DNA of 64,000 nucleotides from Dichetophora obliterata (lineage: Eukaryota; Arthropoda; Insecta; Diptera; Sciomyzidae): the NCBI GenBank assembly GCA_963920525.1, contig OY986436.1, forward strand, positions 28,533,318 through 28,597,317, given 5' to 3'. Position numbers and translations under genes: made by a program. The notes under the pieces are model-generated. The model saw nothing but the letters and a program-made list of their open reading frames with translations, was not told the origin of the DNA and made no database searches. Below, in pieces: positions 10,159 to 21,530 of the stretch. Position 1 is the first letter of the stretch; each line of letters opens with the position of its first letter.

Positions 10159-10265
10159 TACAGCGGAGCAGATTCACCATAATATGTATCGAGCTTTTCA
10201 TTTATTTCTTTCCGACTTTTGTAACGCAAAAAGTAACGGTTAATTAAGGCACGAAATTCTTCTTT
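10159..10265 (-). pseudogene. mariner transposase N-terminus
   Basis: The frame reads EFRALINRYFLRYKSRKEIN then EKLDTYYGESAPLY, followed after MITE removal by TIKCWIADFERGR. This is the N-terminal helix-turn-helix start of mariner transposases. A TAA falls at the former insertion point. Confidence 0.7.
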
Positions 10266-11040
10266 ATTTTATTTTTTTATTTATTTGTATAAAAATACCA
10301 AAAATTGTATAATTTAGAACTCTGTATCGTCACTATTCATTGACAGATCAATCTGACATTTACAGTGTGTTCATGTTAAGGTTGCCACCCATCAAAAATG
10401 TCATGCATTTGAAGAGTGGTGGTGCCGTCATTTAGAGACCGGCAGCATCTTGAACGCCCTTTTATAAAATTTTTCTGAAAATGTGTAAATTTCGCAACTC
10501 ACGCCACAGTCCTGCATGCACAATCTGAAATATTAAATCAGAGTCGATTTGATTTCAAGCAGTCACCTGCGCAATCTCAAAATCAAACCTGTAAATGAAA
10601 GGGGACAGCTAGAAAATAATTATCCCAAGTTTGAATATTAAAACGATTTCTTCAAATGTAAAAAAAGCTACTATATGAACAAAGCACATGGTCTTTTCAC
10701 ACAAGGAATGAAGCTGATCAAGAATATATACACTTTTATATACCGGCCACACCTCCTTTTGTGCGTTTCAAACGATATCACTATGTTAATTTATTCTGAT
10801 CTATATGACCCCAAGCGTTTTTTAGTTATCGTTGCTTTAATTACAATTAGTCTAGTAAGTTTTACCTTGAATTTGGTTAAAGAAGCTTTATAGAATTTGG
10901 CAACACCGGCAGGCTAACAGCTGGAAGTATTGTTTTTTTTTCGTGCAAAGTATGTTGATTTTATACTTGAGCAACACACTAAAGTAATTTTGCTAATACC
11001 TAGATTAAATAAAATAAAATCGTTCCAAACGTGAATGTAG
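10266..11040. other. non-coding, nothing recognised
   Basis: Should include the mariner 5' end, but I cannot see a convincing terminal repeat. A 72-codon plus-strand frame at 10675-10893 has no family resemblance. Confidence 0.35.
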
Positions 11041-11290
11041 TTCTGAATTTCTATGTGTTTTATTGAAAAAATATCGAGCTCAGCAAATATTTTCAGTTGT
11101 TTTTACAAAAATCACAGATTATAGCGAAAAAATCTGTTAAAGTATTACTTGAGACCGACATTTTGTGAACTGTGGGCTATAAAGGGCTCTTAAAAATTTT
11201 TCAAACTTTATTTTTTTTTTATTTGACCACGGGGAACCCAAATCCTAACGTTCTAGGATTTTGTCTGAAGGGGTGAACTTGAAACAAAGT
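11041..11290 (+). repeat. dispersed repeat, copy I
   Basis: The block from GAAAAAATATCGAGCTCAGC through ACTTGAGACCGACATTTTGTG and TTTGACCACGGGGAACCC is found again, diverged, in two pieces at 20162-20225 and 20455-20660, same orientation. It is therefore an interspersed repeat of at least 250 bp, family unknown, non-coding. Confidence 0.55.
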
Positions 11291-12050
11291 TTTTTATTTT
11301 AATTTAAAAATTTTGACATTTGAGAAAATTGTGTATTTGTTGTTGGAACAACATAGAAGATCGATTTGAATAAGGTAAGCAGCTAAAATAATGAAAACAT
11401 GTTAAGCTTTCTGTATCTTCCTGATCTTACCATTTTTTCTATTGCACCGGTGTACTTTTCCTAAAACTGTGACTTAAAACAATTGCTTTTATGCGTAAAA
11501 ATAGCAGCTCTGAGGTAAGAAAAATATATGAGCCGGTAACAGCATTGGTACCGCACACAATAAATGTTGCTGTCTCTTTTTTTTTGTGGGCCTAGTTGAA
11601 TTTTATATCTTGCTCAAAAAAGCTTGAAAAGAGAAATTTTTGCTCGTAGTGAAAAATAAATAATAAATTCTTCAACACAACAAATTTTTCTAACTTCTTA
11701 GCTTTGTGCACAACCTGTTAAGCGTTACACATTACCTTTATGTTGCTCAAATAGGGCTTAAAAAAAGAGAGCTTTCTTTCTCGCTGAGAATAAGAATAAA
11801 TTAATTTTATGGTTATGTTCTTTTAATTTGAATTAATTATATAAAACACGATTAGAAATACTTTTTTATTTAGCCTGTGTCCCAACTGGGTTCCATAGCT
11901 ATCAAATAGAAAAACAATTATTGAAATAGCTCCTGTTGCTCTCAAGATTTTTCGTCCCAAACATATGTGAGTAGCCTTTTATATAATAGTATAGATTAGT
12001 GAAGCTCAAATTTAGCTCTCGAGCTAAGAGCTTTCTCAGCCATCTATACG
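11291..12050. other. non-coding, nothing recognised
   Basis: A+T-rich; no gene, no tandem array, no paired ends seen. Confidence 0.4.
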
Positions 12051-12100
12051 TTGCCACTTTTTAATACCCAAATTCCTCAAAAATTCCTCATTTTTTAATG
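12051..12100 (+). repeat. left inverted terminus of a possible 5.1-kb element
   Basis: TTGCCACTTTTTAA followed by two AATTCCTCA repeats. It is matched in inverted form at 17095-17140. Confidence 0.35.
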
Positions 12101-13431
12101 AAATTTCTCAAAAGTTAGTTTTCAAACGATATTATATTTATCAAGTAAACATAAACAAATATATTTTTTCTACATATTTTCTATCTAATTGGATATCTAT
12201 ATTAACCCTTTGAGGACTACAAGCTTACCACAGAAAAAGAGATTTAAATCATTCGTTTGCATCATAGTATTTTTCCAAGGAATTCGTCATTCGGCCGCAA
12301 GCTCACAAAGAAATCACTTGGCAACTCCTGAAATTAATGCATATAATCTATTTGTTAGTATATAAATACTTAAGTTAGGTTGCAATAAGATGTTTGCAAC
12401 CAAAACTTATTATTAATTCGGTTTATATTTATATATATATGCCTTTAAAGTTTGGCAATTTCTTCAGTTGTTGTATTTGTCAACATTTTTGAAAAATTTG
12501 CTTTTACTCAAACAGCTGCTATTCATGGTGAAATTTAAAAATGGATCCATCTTCTTCTTTTTCTTCTTTTTTCTGCTGGAACTTCGTTTGCAAACAAGAA
12601 AAATAATGTATGGATTGAGTGTTTTAACATTTTAATCTTTAAGTTGTGATAAAGGCATATGTTGAACATTCAAATAATTACATGCATGCTCTTATTTCAT
12701 TACATATCGTCAAACAAAGTTTGACAATTTTCACACTTGTTGTATTTGTCAGTGGCTTTTTATTTTCACCACTGCGGCATTTTATATTCAGAGTTGTCAA
12801 CTATGGCTGTGTGTCAATCAGTCGTGGTAGGATAGAAAATATCAAGTTGAATAAAATTTGTGTGTGTTGAAATAAATTTGTCTTTTTTGCTGTGTCAAAT
12901 GGACGATGAAATTTTGACAATTACAAATTTTGACATTTCGGTCGTGTTTTAGCGCAAATATTTTATATTATTTGCATTTTATCAATTTGCGACATATTTA
13001 ATTCGAGAGCTTGTACTTGCAACATATTTCGTAAACTTGTAATATTGTAAACTTAAAAAACTGTTAAAAAATTAAAAAAAATTAACGAAACAGCAGGCAA
13101 ACAGAAAATATAGCATGCAAAATGCTGTATATTTTACGCCGCCAATTCGGTTCATCCCCTCTTACGATGCGCAACCGCTGGGATCTTGTAATTCTCTTTG
13201 CGTTGTTGTTGTAAATTTGCTAAGTAGTTATTGTGGTACAGTAAGCTTTAATTTTTTGTGGATGTTTATTTGTAGCTACAGTCAGCATATGACATCGAAC
13301 TAATTTAGAAAACAGTTTATACATATGAATTAAAGAGTATATATAATATTGGTAAATCTATTCGTTTTTAGTAAAAGTGTTACCGTATCGGAAATACATA
13401 TATATATATGTATATATTTACATATTTACAT
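12101..13431. other. non-coding; weak direct repeat
   Basis: No gene recognised. The phrase AGTTTG(G/A)CAATTT followed by TTGTTGTATTTGTCA occurs near 12445 and again near 12717, a diverged ~270-bp-spaced duplication. Confidence 0.35.
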
Positions 13432-13992
13432 ATATTTATATTGCGTTGTGTATTAAAAATAGAATATTCTAAAATTAAGAAATATCTATAGCTTATAAAT
13501 TATATATAATCCATATAAGAAATTAAGCTAAGCAGTTTTAAAAAATAGAATGCTTAGGATAAGCAGACCTTAGTTATTCAATTACTACTGAAAATATTAA
13601 TTATTTTGCAGGTTTAATACGTAATTGTTATTATATAAATATACATAAATATTCTTTAAATTTCCTCAATGAGCTAAATTGTTCATATATATGAACTATA
13701 TATATGTAAATATGTAAATATATATATAGTTCATATATATGAACAATTTAGCTCATTGAGGAAATTTAAAGAATATTTATGTATATTTATATAATAACAA
13801 TTACGTATTAAACCTGCAAAATAATTAATATTTTCAGTAGTAATTGAATAACTAAGGTCTGCTTATCCTAAGCATTCTATTTTTTAAAACTGTTTAGCTT
13901 AATTTCTTATATGGATTATATATAATTTATAAGCTATAGATATTTCTTAATTTTAGAATATTCTATTTTTAATACACAACGCAATATAAATA
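13432..13992. repeat. 561-bp near-perfect palindrome
   Basis: From 13432 (ATTTATATTGCGTTGTG) the sequence is mirrored to 13992 (...CACAACGCAATATAAAT) with arms of ~280 bp and a centre near 13712. Inspected base by base, the arms match with very few differences, for example AAGCTAAGCAG against AAGCTAAACAG. The centre itself contains GTTCATATATATGAAC. Such identity implies recent origin or arm-to-arm gene conversion. An RNA read across it would be one long double strand. No coding frame, and no target duplication seen. Confidence 0.9.
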
Positions 13993-15082
13993 TGGTGAAC
14001 ATGTATATTGTGTTAGTGTTATTATATAAATTGATATAAAAAAGCTTTAATTTTTTGTATTAATCAATAATGAAATAATTTAAATAAATTACTTTAACTA
14101 TATGTATTTTTGATATGGTAACACTTTTGCTTAAAAGAAATAGTTTCAGTAATATATAAAAAATTTAATAAATTATTATAAGCTCTTTACAAAAATAATT
14201 CTAATTTCATATGCCAACTGTAGCTACTCGATTAGAATTCACAACACCTACAAAAAATTTCCGGCTAACTGCGCCAACAACAATTACCAAGGAAATCTAC
14301 AAACAAGGACGCACAGAGAAGAACAAGATCAGAGCGGAATTCTTAAAACTTTTTGATTTCATCCTACATGTAGCGTCCTACGGGCTGCAGTATGAGCTTT
14401 CGCATATCCTACATGTCCGTTCGACCTGTCAAATCCGTCCTACATGTAGCATAGTCCGAAACCCCCTATTAGCATGAAAATTCTTATATAGCAGTAAGGC
14501 GGTCCGTAGCAGGACAACGTCTTCCATTTATATTTTATATATAGGTTTTCGCTTCGGTCGGCAGTCCTCTCATTGCTATACTTTTTTTTTACTTAAAGTA
14601 TTGAAAAAATCTGGAAAAACCAATCCGAAAAATTTATTTTTTACTTTGTTGGAGTAGCTTCATAAAGGATTGAATATAATTTGGATAAGAAAATATATCC
14701 GCTCGTATTTGAAAATCGTTTGTGGTATGTATATCTGTAGTCTCTGAGAAATCGGGATTAATATATAGATACCTATGGAAAAAAGATATATTTGACTTCC
14801 TAAATTTTTCTTTATCTTAAAATTAAAACAAGTTCGAAAAATGGCACACGTTAAAAGTTACATTGATTTCTTATCCTGTAAGTCTAACTTTATGAAAATA
14901 TCTCGAAAATTGTGCTCACACGACTTAAAAATGTAAATGGGTTATGTTTCACCCACTCATCGTCAAAGGGTTAAAAAGCTTTATGCGTTCCTAAAAATAA
15001 TTTTAAGACGTTTTAGTTTTAACGTATGTTTTTGTTAACAAATTTTAGTTGTAAGCATAACTTATATATGTATATATATATA
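13993..15082. other. non-coding; CTACATG motif cluster
   Basis: No gene. CCTACATG occurs three times within 90 bp (14363, 14408, 14438), twice as the self-complementary CTACATGTAG. The 88-codon frame over it (14211-14477) shows no family features. Confidence 0.4.
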
Positions 15083-16393
15083 AAGGGTGTTTTTTTAGAG
15101 GTTTGTTTTTCGAATAGAGATAAAACTGGCATTTTGTGGTCAAATCTGGCAACTCTAATGTCATTTATGTTCAGTTTGGTTTGCCATTTCATCATGAACA
15201 GGTTGACAAAAGAACAACGCTTGCAAATCGTGCAAATTTATTTCGAAAATAATGATTCAGTTCGCGAAGTTTACCGCAAGCTCCGTCCATTTTATGGTCG
15301 ACATAATCGTCCATCAGAGCAATTAATTCGGTTAACCATGGGTCGTTTTCGCACTACGTTTACTCTATGTGATAATACGCATCCGCAGAGACGTCGAACA
15401 GTGCGCACCGAAGAAACAATTGCCGTTGTAGACCAAAATGTTGAAGAGGACCCGAATGAATCGATTCGCCACCGTGCACAGCAATTGGAGCTTTGTCCAT
15501 CAACTTTATGGAAGATTTTGCGCAAAGATCTTGGCTTGCGACCTTACAAGATCCAGCTTGTGCAAGAATTAAAGCCGCGAGACCATGCAATGCGTCGTGA
15601 TTTTGGTGTATGGGCCGAAAATGAGATTGATCTCGATGCTGATTTTCATCGCAAAATTTTGTTCAGTGATGAGGCTAATTTTTGGTTGAATGGCTACGTC
15701 AACAAGCAAAATTGCCGCATTTGGAGTGAAGAGAATCCACATGAGACCCTTGAGACGCCATTACATCCACAAAAACTGACTGTTTGGTGTGCTCTATGGG
15801 CTGGTGGAGTCATTGGGCCATACTTCTTCCGAAATAATCAGTTATCTGACAGGAGAGTCAGTTACCGTTAATGGAGACCGGTATAGAGCCATGATAACCG
15901 ACTATTTTGTTCCCGAATTGGATGGCATGAATGTGGATGAGTAGTGGTTCCAACAAGACGGCGCTACATGCCACACAGCGCACGTCACAATCGATTTATT
16001 GAAGGAAACATTCGATGAGCGCATAATTTCGCGGAATGGACCTGTCAATTGGCCACCAAGATCGTGTGATTTGACACCATTGGATTATTTTCTTTGGGGA
16101 TATGTGAAGTCGCTCGTCTACGCCAACAAACCAGAAACGTTAGGGGACTTGGAAGCCAACATTCGTGGCGTTATTGCCGACATACGGCCCCATATGCTCG
16201 AAAAAGTGGTTGAAAAATGGACCTGTAGAATTGGCTTTATTCGAGCCAGCCGTGGTGGCCACATGCCCGAAATCATAATTAAACATAATGGCATAAAATT
16301 ATCCTTCCAATAAAGCAAATTGATGGACATTAAAACGATTTTCTTGTGTTTTATTTTAATTCGAAGTTCTATACCTCTAAAAAAAACATCCTT
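15083..16393 (+). mobile_element. DD41D mariner-like element, nearly complete
   Basis: Inverted ends AGGGTGTTTTTTTAGAGGT (15084 onward) and, inverted, AGGATGTTTTTTTTAGAGGT (ending ~16393) enclose one transposase gene. The 1.3-kb length is normal for mariner-type elements. The left end abuts a TA-rich tract, so the TA duplication cannot be proved. The right flank is not a clean TA. The copy looks fairly young (two inactivating changes seen) but cannot make transposase. Confidence 0.85.
15194..16313 (+). pseudogene. DD41D mariner-type transposase (one frameshift, one stop)
   Basis: The ATG at 15194 begins MNRLTKEQRLQIVQIYFE, a typical N-terminal helix-turn-helix. Catalytic Asp 1 lies in ILFSDEANFWLNGYVNKQN and Asp 2 in WFQQDGATCHT. 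Asp 3 is in CDLTPLDYFLWGYVKS; from Asp 2 to the Asp of PLD I count 41 intervening residues. The closing SRGGHMPEIIIKHN matches the family's C-terminus. A frame change occurs near 15840-15870 and a TAG (GAG TAG TGG) at about 15942 precedes the second Asp motif. The rest is open to the stop at 16311. The start was chosen because the longer upstream frame runs into the terminal repeat. A more decayed relative lies at 20985-21530. Confidence 0.9.
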
Positions 16394-17094
16394 TGTATGG
16401 AACTTTATTTTTTTAATTCAATTCAAACATGTTTTTATTGGATTCAAAAAGGTCATCACTCTTTTTTTATTAATTCCTGCTTTAGTAAAAATAAATGATA
16501 AAACTGTTTTTGTATCGAGCTGGTTTCTCAAACTTTTATATTAAAAACCTGTTTTTAATACGACTCTGGATCGTATACAATTAATCGTAAATAATCGAGG
16601 TAAAAATAATCTCCACTCATTATCGATATTTTAAAAAGCCAAATTTGATTGAATTTATATGCTCGTTTTTGCTGGCTTTTGACTTGAATGAGTGCTCTAA
16701 AATATCTTTAACTCAATAATGATGATAATGTAATATGGCATCAATTACAATTATCAATTGCTATAATGGAAATAAAAGCCAATGCATACCTTTGCTTCCG
16801 ATGCAGACTGCAACCATGTATCCTTTTTCTTGTATTTATTTTATGATTAAAATGATTAAGCTAAAACCTACGCCAATTACTTAGTTCGTTTGCACTTGCT
16901 TAATTTTTTTTAATAGTGACGGGGAAACGCAATCGGAAAGTTCAGTGTTCAGTTTAATGTAAAGGTATGTTTCTACCAACCAGAAAAAGGTGCTGCCAAA
17001 GATTTTTTTGTATGTATATTGAAAAAACCTCTAAAAATTTTCAAATTCCTCAAACATTCCTCAAAATAAAATTCCTCAAAAATTACTTACAGCA
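16394..17094. other. non-coding, nothing recognised
   Basis: A+T-rich flank of the mariner-like element. AATTCCTCAAA repeats begin near 17040. Confidence 0.4.
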
Positions 17095-17140
17095 ACTTTA
17101 AATTCCTCACGTTTTGAGGAATTACTTACAAAGTGGCAAT
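17042..17140 (-). repeat. right inverted terminus of the possible 5.1-kb element
   Basis: Read on the minus strand: ATTGCCACTTTGTAAGTAAT then repeated TGAGGAATT. It mirrors 12051-12100 (TTGCCACTTTTTAA, AATTCCTCA). No matching target duplication was found. Confidence 0.35.
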
Positions 17141-17929
17141 ATTGGTTTATAAATTCTGGTGTCGCTAAAAAGCTAGTGTCCTTTGAATTCACGTAACCAA
17201 AGTATATCACGCATTGCCAGAGTCTCCATGTATTTCGAAAGATCACGTCAGGCAATGATGCTATCATAAATAAATAAAGTAAATAAAAATAAAATAACAA
17301 TAAATAAAAATAAAAAATAAAAATTAAGCGAGGAGGGCTGAATTTTTCATTTGAGGAAAAATAAAAAAAAAAATTGATTATCAAAAGTTATAATACATTG
17401 TTCTGGGAGTAACAGATTTTAATAAAAGTAATTTTGGATCAAAATGAAGTAATTAATCCTTGCTACACACTAGTCATAATATGAAAAGAAACACAAAATT
17501 TAAATTGATACTTAATTTATTTTTCAAAAAGTGAAGCAGATAACAAATTTCAACTGATTACTTTTGAAATAAAAATTAAAGTATTATTTAATATTGTGTT
17601 TTCGGTGCAGCTCAATTTTTACATTCTTAACTTTTTCTTCAAGTTTGGTCGTAAAGACACAAATTTTATATACTAAATATTTTCCTATAATAAAAAACAG
17701 ATGACAAGCTGTAACTTCAGTCAACAAAGTAAATGACAATCTCCAGAATGGTTTCTTTGAAATACTACAAACAGAAAATATGGCATAAAAGAATTCATTG
17801 CGTTTGTCATTTCATACAAATCATTGGATATCAGCAATACTGTCATCATTGCCTAAATAAACAATATCCGCAAAAAATAAACAATTTCCAATTTCATTAT
17901 GCACACAGCAACAATTGAATGAATGAATC
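17141..17929. other. non-coding, nothing recognised
   Basis: No gene; A+T-rich. Confidence 0.4.
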
Positions 17930-18345
17930 AACCACTTCCACAAATTCACTAGTACTGCGCATGCGCAAGAGAGCCAATGCCAGCATGTGCGCACAGAGCA
18001 CTCAGCTATAGGCAAAAATATGAGAAAAAAAAGGGAAATTAAAAAACATCAACTAGCAACAAATCATAGCTGAGTTGAAAATCCTTTTTGCTTTGCTTAC
18101 ACAATCGTTTCTTTTCCTAACCGATAAACAAACAATATCGAGTGCAAGATTATTGAAATTTACACAAAAATGCAATCTCGTGTCGATAACGCTCTTGTGT
18201 GTTTGTTTATTGATTAGATTTATCGATGTGTGGTGGTTGTGTTGCACGCCTGCGCACAACTGCTTTAGGTCTGGTGGCCTAGTCTTGTCTGGTCGTTGGT
18301 TGACAGCCAAATCCTGCTGCTTATGAATGAATCAATCAAGTTGAT
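17930..18345. promoter_or_regulatory. promoter-like patch with NRF1/EWG-type site
   Basis: This stretch is visibly richer in G+C than its surroundings and lacks repeats. It has an exact TGCGCATGCGCA palindrome (17956-17967), the NRF-1/Erect wing recognition sequence, and a TTTATCGATG (18220-18229) close to the DRE motif TATCGATA. Both are typical of broadly expressed insect promoters. ATGAATGAATCA occurs at both ends (near 17918 and 18322). No transcript or coding exon is evident, so an enhancer or chance are alternatives. Confidence 0.3.
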
Positions 18346-19744
18346 TGCCAGCTAGTAGCGCGCATTTTTAATACACTCAAGTTTCTTCGTATAGCATTTG
18401 TCCCATAGATAAACAACCGATGAATGAAAATGAAATTCCTAAATTTGCTTCAAAGTAATTTTGTCATTTAGCGGAAGTTGCTATCGGAATGCATGAGCAG
18501 ATTTTTATCTTATCTGACTTGTAATACTTGGAAATATATAGATTTTGTTTGTTTGTTTATATGTAAAGTTGTTTATGAATACTAAACAATTTTTCGAGAT
18601 ATAAATTGTGTGAACATTTTATGTAAGAAGCAACACTGGGGATAAATAAAATTGATTTACAAACTTGATTTCCATTAATCAAAAAAATTTATGATCCAGC
18701 AACAAATTTTACGCAGCGAAAGAGTAAAATAAAATAGTCTTAGAAGAAATTTCTGAATTTTGTGTGAATCTTCTGGTCAAATGTATAAAAATAAAAGAAT
18801 CCGTTCTTTTTGATACAGAAACATTCTTTACCACATTATAACTTTACAAGCACACAATTTTTAAACAACTATCTCAAAATAGGTAGAAATCAGCTGGAAT
18901 TTAAAGTTTTTACTTTAAAAGCGTAAGCTCATATCTTCGCCATTGTACCAAAAATTTTATTAAATTCTTTGTTGGTTTAAAGTTCAATTAAATATTATAA
19001 TGTGCACTGTACTAAACTTTAAAGTACATTGAACATTTAAACTCAATATCAATACATTTTCAAAATTCATGTGGTCAGCTTACAGTCTTTTAAACTCTCA
19101 ATGCTATACCTATAAAATCTATTTTGCAAGTCCCACAAAATAATCGCATAATAATTACGTTCACTTAAAATAAATTTATTTCAAAAAGGGTTTGCTTGAT
19201 GAAAGCTATTTCCAATCATCAAAATATTTTACCATACTATAATTGGTTTGATTCACACATTTGAAGATTATAGTCAATAATTCAGTGAGAGTTCATAGAG
19301 CGCATTTTGACGGCAAGCGACAGTGGGCCATTGCATATAATAATGTCACAAAATCCTGTAGATATGGAATAAATAACAGGATATAATGTAAGTCCCTAGC
19401 CAATAGGAGGTGTTTTTGGGGTAAAAACTTTCTCTCTTCTCCAAGTTATTGGTGTACTGGAACAAAATTTAGTAAAAATTTTCACTAGTTTTCGAAAGTT
19501 TCTACAAAATTTCAAGTCGAGAGCAACAGACCTATATTGAAACAAAACGGTACACCGAGAAAAATAGAGCAAATATAATACAAAAATCCGTTACATAAAG
19601 TATAGACACGAAAAATTATATTCAATTGTAAATGGATGCACCAAAAAAAAATATTCAAGTTATCCCAAAATATTTTTATATTTTGTACTTTATTAAAATG
19701 ACTTCATTTAAGCATTAAACATATATATTAATTCTCTTTATTAT
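18346..19744. other. non-coding, nothing recognised
   Basis: No gene, no paired ends. CGACAGTGGGCCATTG at ~19318 is reminiscent of Tc1-type ends but unpaired. Confidence 0.35.
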
Positions 19745-20036
19745 ATAAAAACGGCATAACTTAGAGTTAATTCCTTTCATAAGACGATGGACATCAGTTT
19801 TTGGACCTGCATCTGTTGCTTGCTGCCAAGTACTTTTAAACTGGCGCTCATATATAATTTCTCTTTTTATTTTCAACACTTTTCTTTTAACAATTTTTAA
19901 GTAATTTTCAACCGGTCGCCGTTGTGGACAGTTCGGCGGGTTGTGGTCCCTCTGAACATACTAATGTACTCTGTGACTTTCATACCAGTTCTAGGCAAGA
20001 AGGCTGTAATGACATGATGCCAAATTCGGGCAAAAA
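19745..20036 (-). pseudogene. IS630/Tc1/mariner-type transposase C-terminal relic
   Basis: A single minus frame with two stops reads PNLASCHYSLLA, NWYESHRVH, then YVQRDHNPPNCPQRRPVENY and TWQQATDA. The Pro-(Asp)-Leu-Ala-Ser-x-His-Tyr block holds the second catalytic residue, here Asn for Asp. Asn-Pro-Pro-Asn-Cys-Pro-x-x-Arg-Pro-(I/V)-Glu holds the terminal Glu of a DDE triad. This style is distinct from the DD41D and mariner copies elsewhere in the window. The N-terminal half is not seen. Confidence 0.75.
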
Positions 20037-20159
20037 AGAAACGAGTATTAATGTTGCTTTATCAATGAAATTAAACGCTTTTGCATACACTTTTTTACAT
20101 ATATTTCATGGAGAAAAAAAAAAATTTCCAAACATAAAGGTAAGTTCTTAATTAAGATG

Positions 20160-20660
20160 TGCTTTTTTTGAAAAAATATCGAGTTCAGCAAAAATTTTGA
20201 GTTGTTTTTACAAAAGTCACAAAATAAAATAAGGTCTTACATGACCCCATCCATCGATCTCAAGTAAAACTCTTTGCGATCTTTTTTCTTAAAATAGCAA
20301 TTTTGTACCTTGCGATATTTCTTGTAAGGAAAACTAAAATTTGGGTATCAATCTGTAATATTTATGTATTACCTTTCCAAATTTAAAATTAAATTGCATT
20401 GAACACAAAAATTTATTTTAATATTTCATTAAAAATACGTTCATACCCATCACACATTACGTCTGAAAAAATCCGTAAAAGTTCTGCTTGAGACCGATGG
20501 GATCATGTAAGATCCCATTTTATTTTGTGAATTTGGGGCTATAGAGACTTCTCCAACATTTTTCAAACCTAATTTTTTCTTAATTTGACCATGGGAAACC
20601 CGAATCCAACGTAATTTTTTTTCTATATTCCTAACGGGCTAGGCTTCGGTCTCAAGGGGC
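20160..20660 (+). repeat. dispersed repeat, copy II, with inverted duplication
   Basis: 20162-20225 and 20455-20660 match the left and right parts of copy I at 11041-11290. Between them, 20226-20290 (GGTCTTACATGACCCCATC) is an inverted version of 20478-20520 (GATGGGATCATGTAAGATCC). The copy was therefore rearranged by a local inverted duplication. Confidence 0.5.
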
Positions 20661-20984
20661 TAACCACTAGTGTGATATACTTAAGTATAATTCTCTGCCT
20701 TTGTGTTTTAATTTTCACAACATTTACTGTATTCTCGGTCAGTTGTAAGTATGAAGGTAACATTTAATAATAGTTTTATATTTTGTCAATTCAGGGAAAA
20801 AAGTTACAACGAAAAACCGTTACAACGATGGCGCAAAAGTCATTACCCTATCGGAAGATGCTTTAATTTTTGCAAATGACGGCAAAATTCAATTCCGCAT
20901 TGACATTTGTAAAGTAAACAGAAACAAAATACACATCAATAAGACCTGGATCGCTACACTCCTTCAGAACGCGGAAAATTTCAT
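20661..20984. other. probable 5' part of the following relic
   Basis: No clear protein match. It may hold decayed N-terminal coding sequence of the DD41D-type relic. Confidence 0.3.
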
Positions 20985-21530
20985 CGATCTTTTTATTGAC
21001 AATCATTATGAGCGACGTGGCTTATTCATCCCTGTGGATATGTGAACAAGCAAAATTTTCGCTTATGGGGCACCGAAAATGCGAGTATAACCCACAATGA
21101 GTCACTACATCCGCTCAATGTTACTGTGTGGTGTGCTGTTTACGCTAGATGGGTCATTGGGCCTTATTTTTTCGAAAACGCCGCCGGCCAAACGACTTCT
21201 TCGGATAGCGAGCGCAACATAGGCATGCTTAATTAGATGGATTGAGAAAGGAAAACATAAAGTTCCAACAGGATGGAGCAATGGCGCATATTTCACGAAT
21301 CACAACCGTAATTCTGTAGGCTGCATTTCAAGGTCCCCTTATCTCTCGTTTTTGTGATTTGCACTGATCGGCAAGATCAACCTATTAAACCAATCCAGAC
21401 ATTCAGACTAAAGTCACGAGTCTATGTAAGCAAACCTCAGACTTTTGAAGCCCTCTAACAGAATTCCGGTAAGAATGCGGGAACCTATCGCCGGAAGTTC
21501 TGGCTAGAGTGATAGAAAAAGCCATAATAC
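20985..21530 (+). pseudogene. decayed DD41D mariner-type transposase
   Basis: Pieces in order: SDVAYSSL (first catalytic region), NKQNFRLWGTENASITHNES, LHPLNVTVWCAVYARWVIGP, then KFQQDGAMAHISRITTVIL (second Asp), ISRFCDLH and a C-terminal SPEVLARVIEKA. This order matches the element at 15083-16393 (NKQNCRIW, TVWCALWAGGVIGPYFF, QQDGATCH). Frameshifts, several stops and loss of the third Asp region mark it as much older. No terminal repeats found. Confidence 0.75.

Larger units (their letters stand above)
6380..10265 (-). mobile_element. fragmented mariner element with nested insertions
   Basis: Four collinear minus-strand pieces of one mariner transposase occur in the expected order: N-terminus (10159-10265), helix-turn-helix and first catalytic region (9402-9911), second/third catalytic region (7631-7822) and C-terminus (6380-6600). 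Together they cover most of a ~345-residue transposase with little overlap. A single broken copy is therefore more likely than four unrelated fragments. The separating DNA is a TTAA-flanked MITE (9916-10154), a block containing a 630-bp palindrome (7823-9401), and an unknown repeat carrying a SINE (6601-7630). Catalytic residues are lost and the frame has stops. The motif style suits the irritans/cecropia part of the mariner family. Confidence 0.75.

Noticed and set aside
15292..15590. Minus-strand frames opposite the DD41D transposase
   Set aside because: Shadows of the transposase gene.
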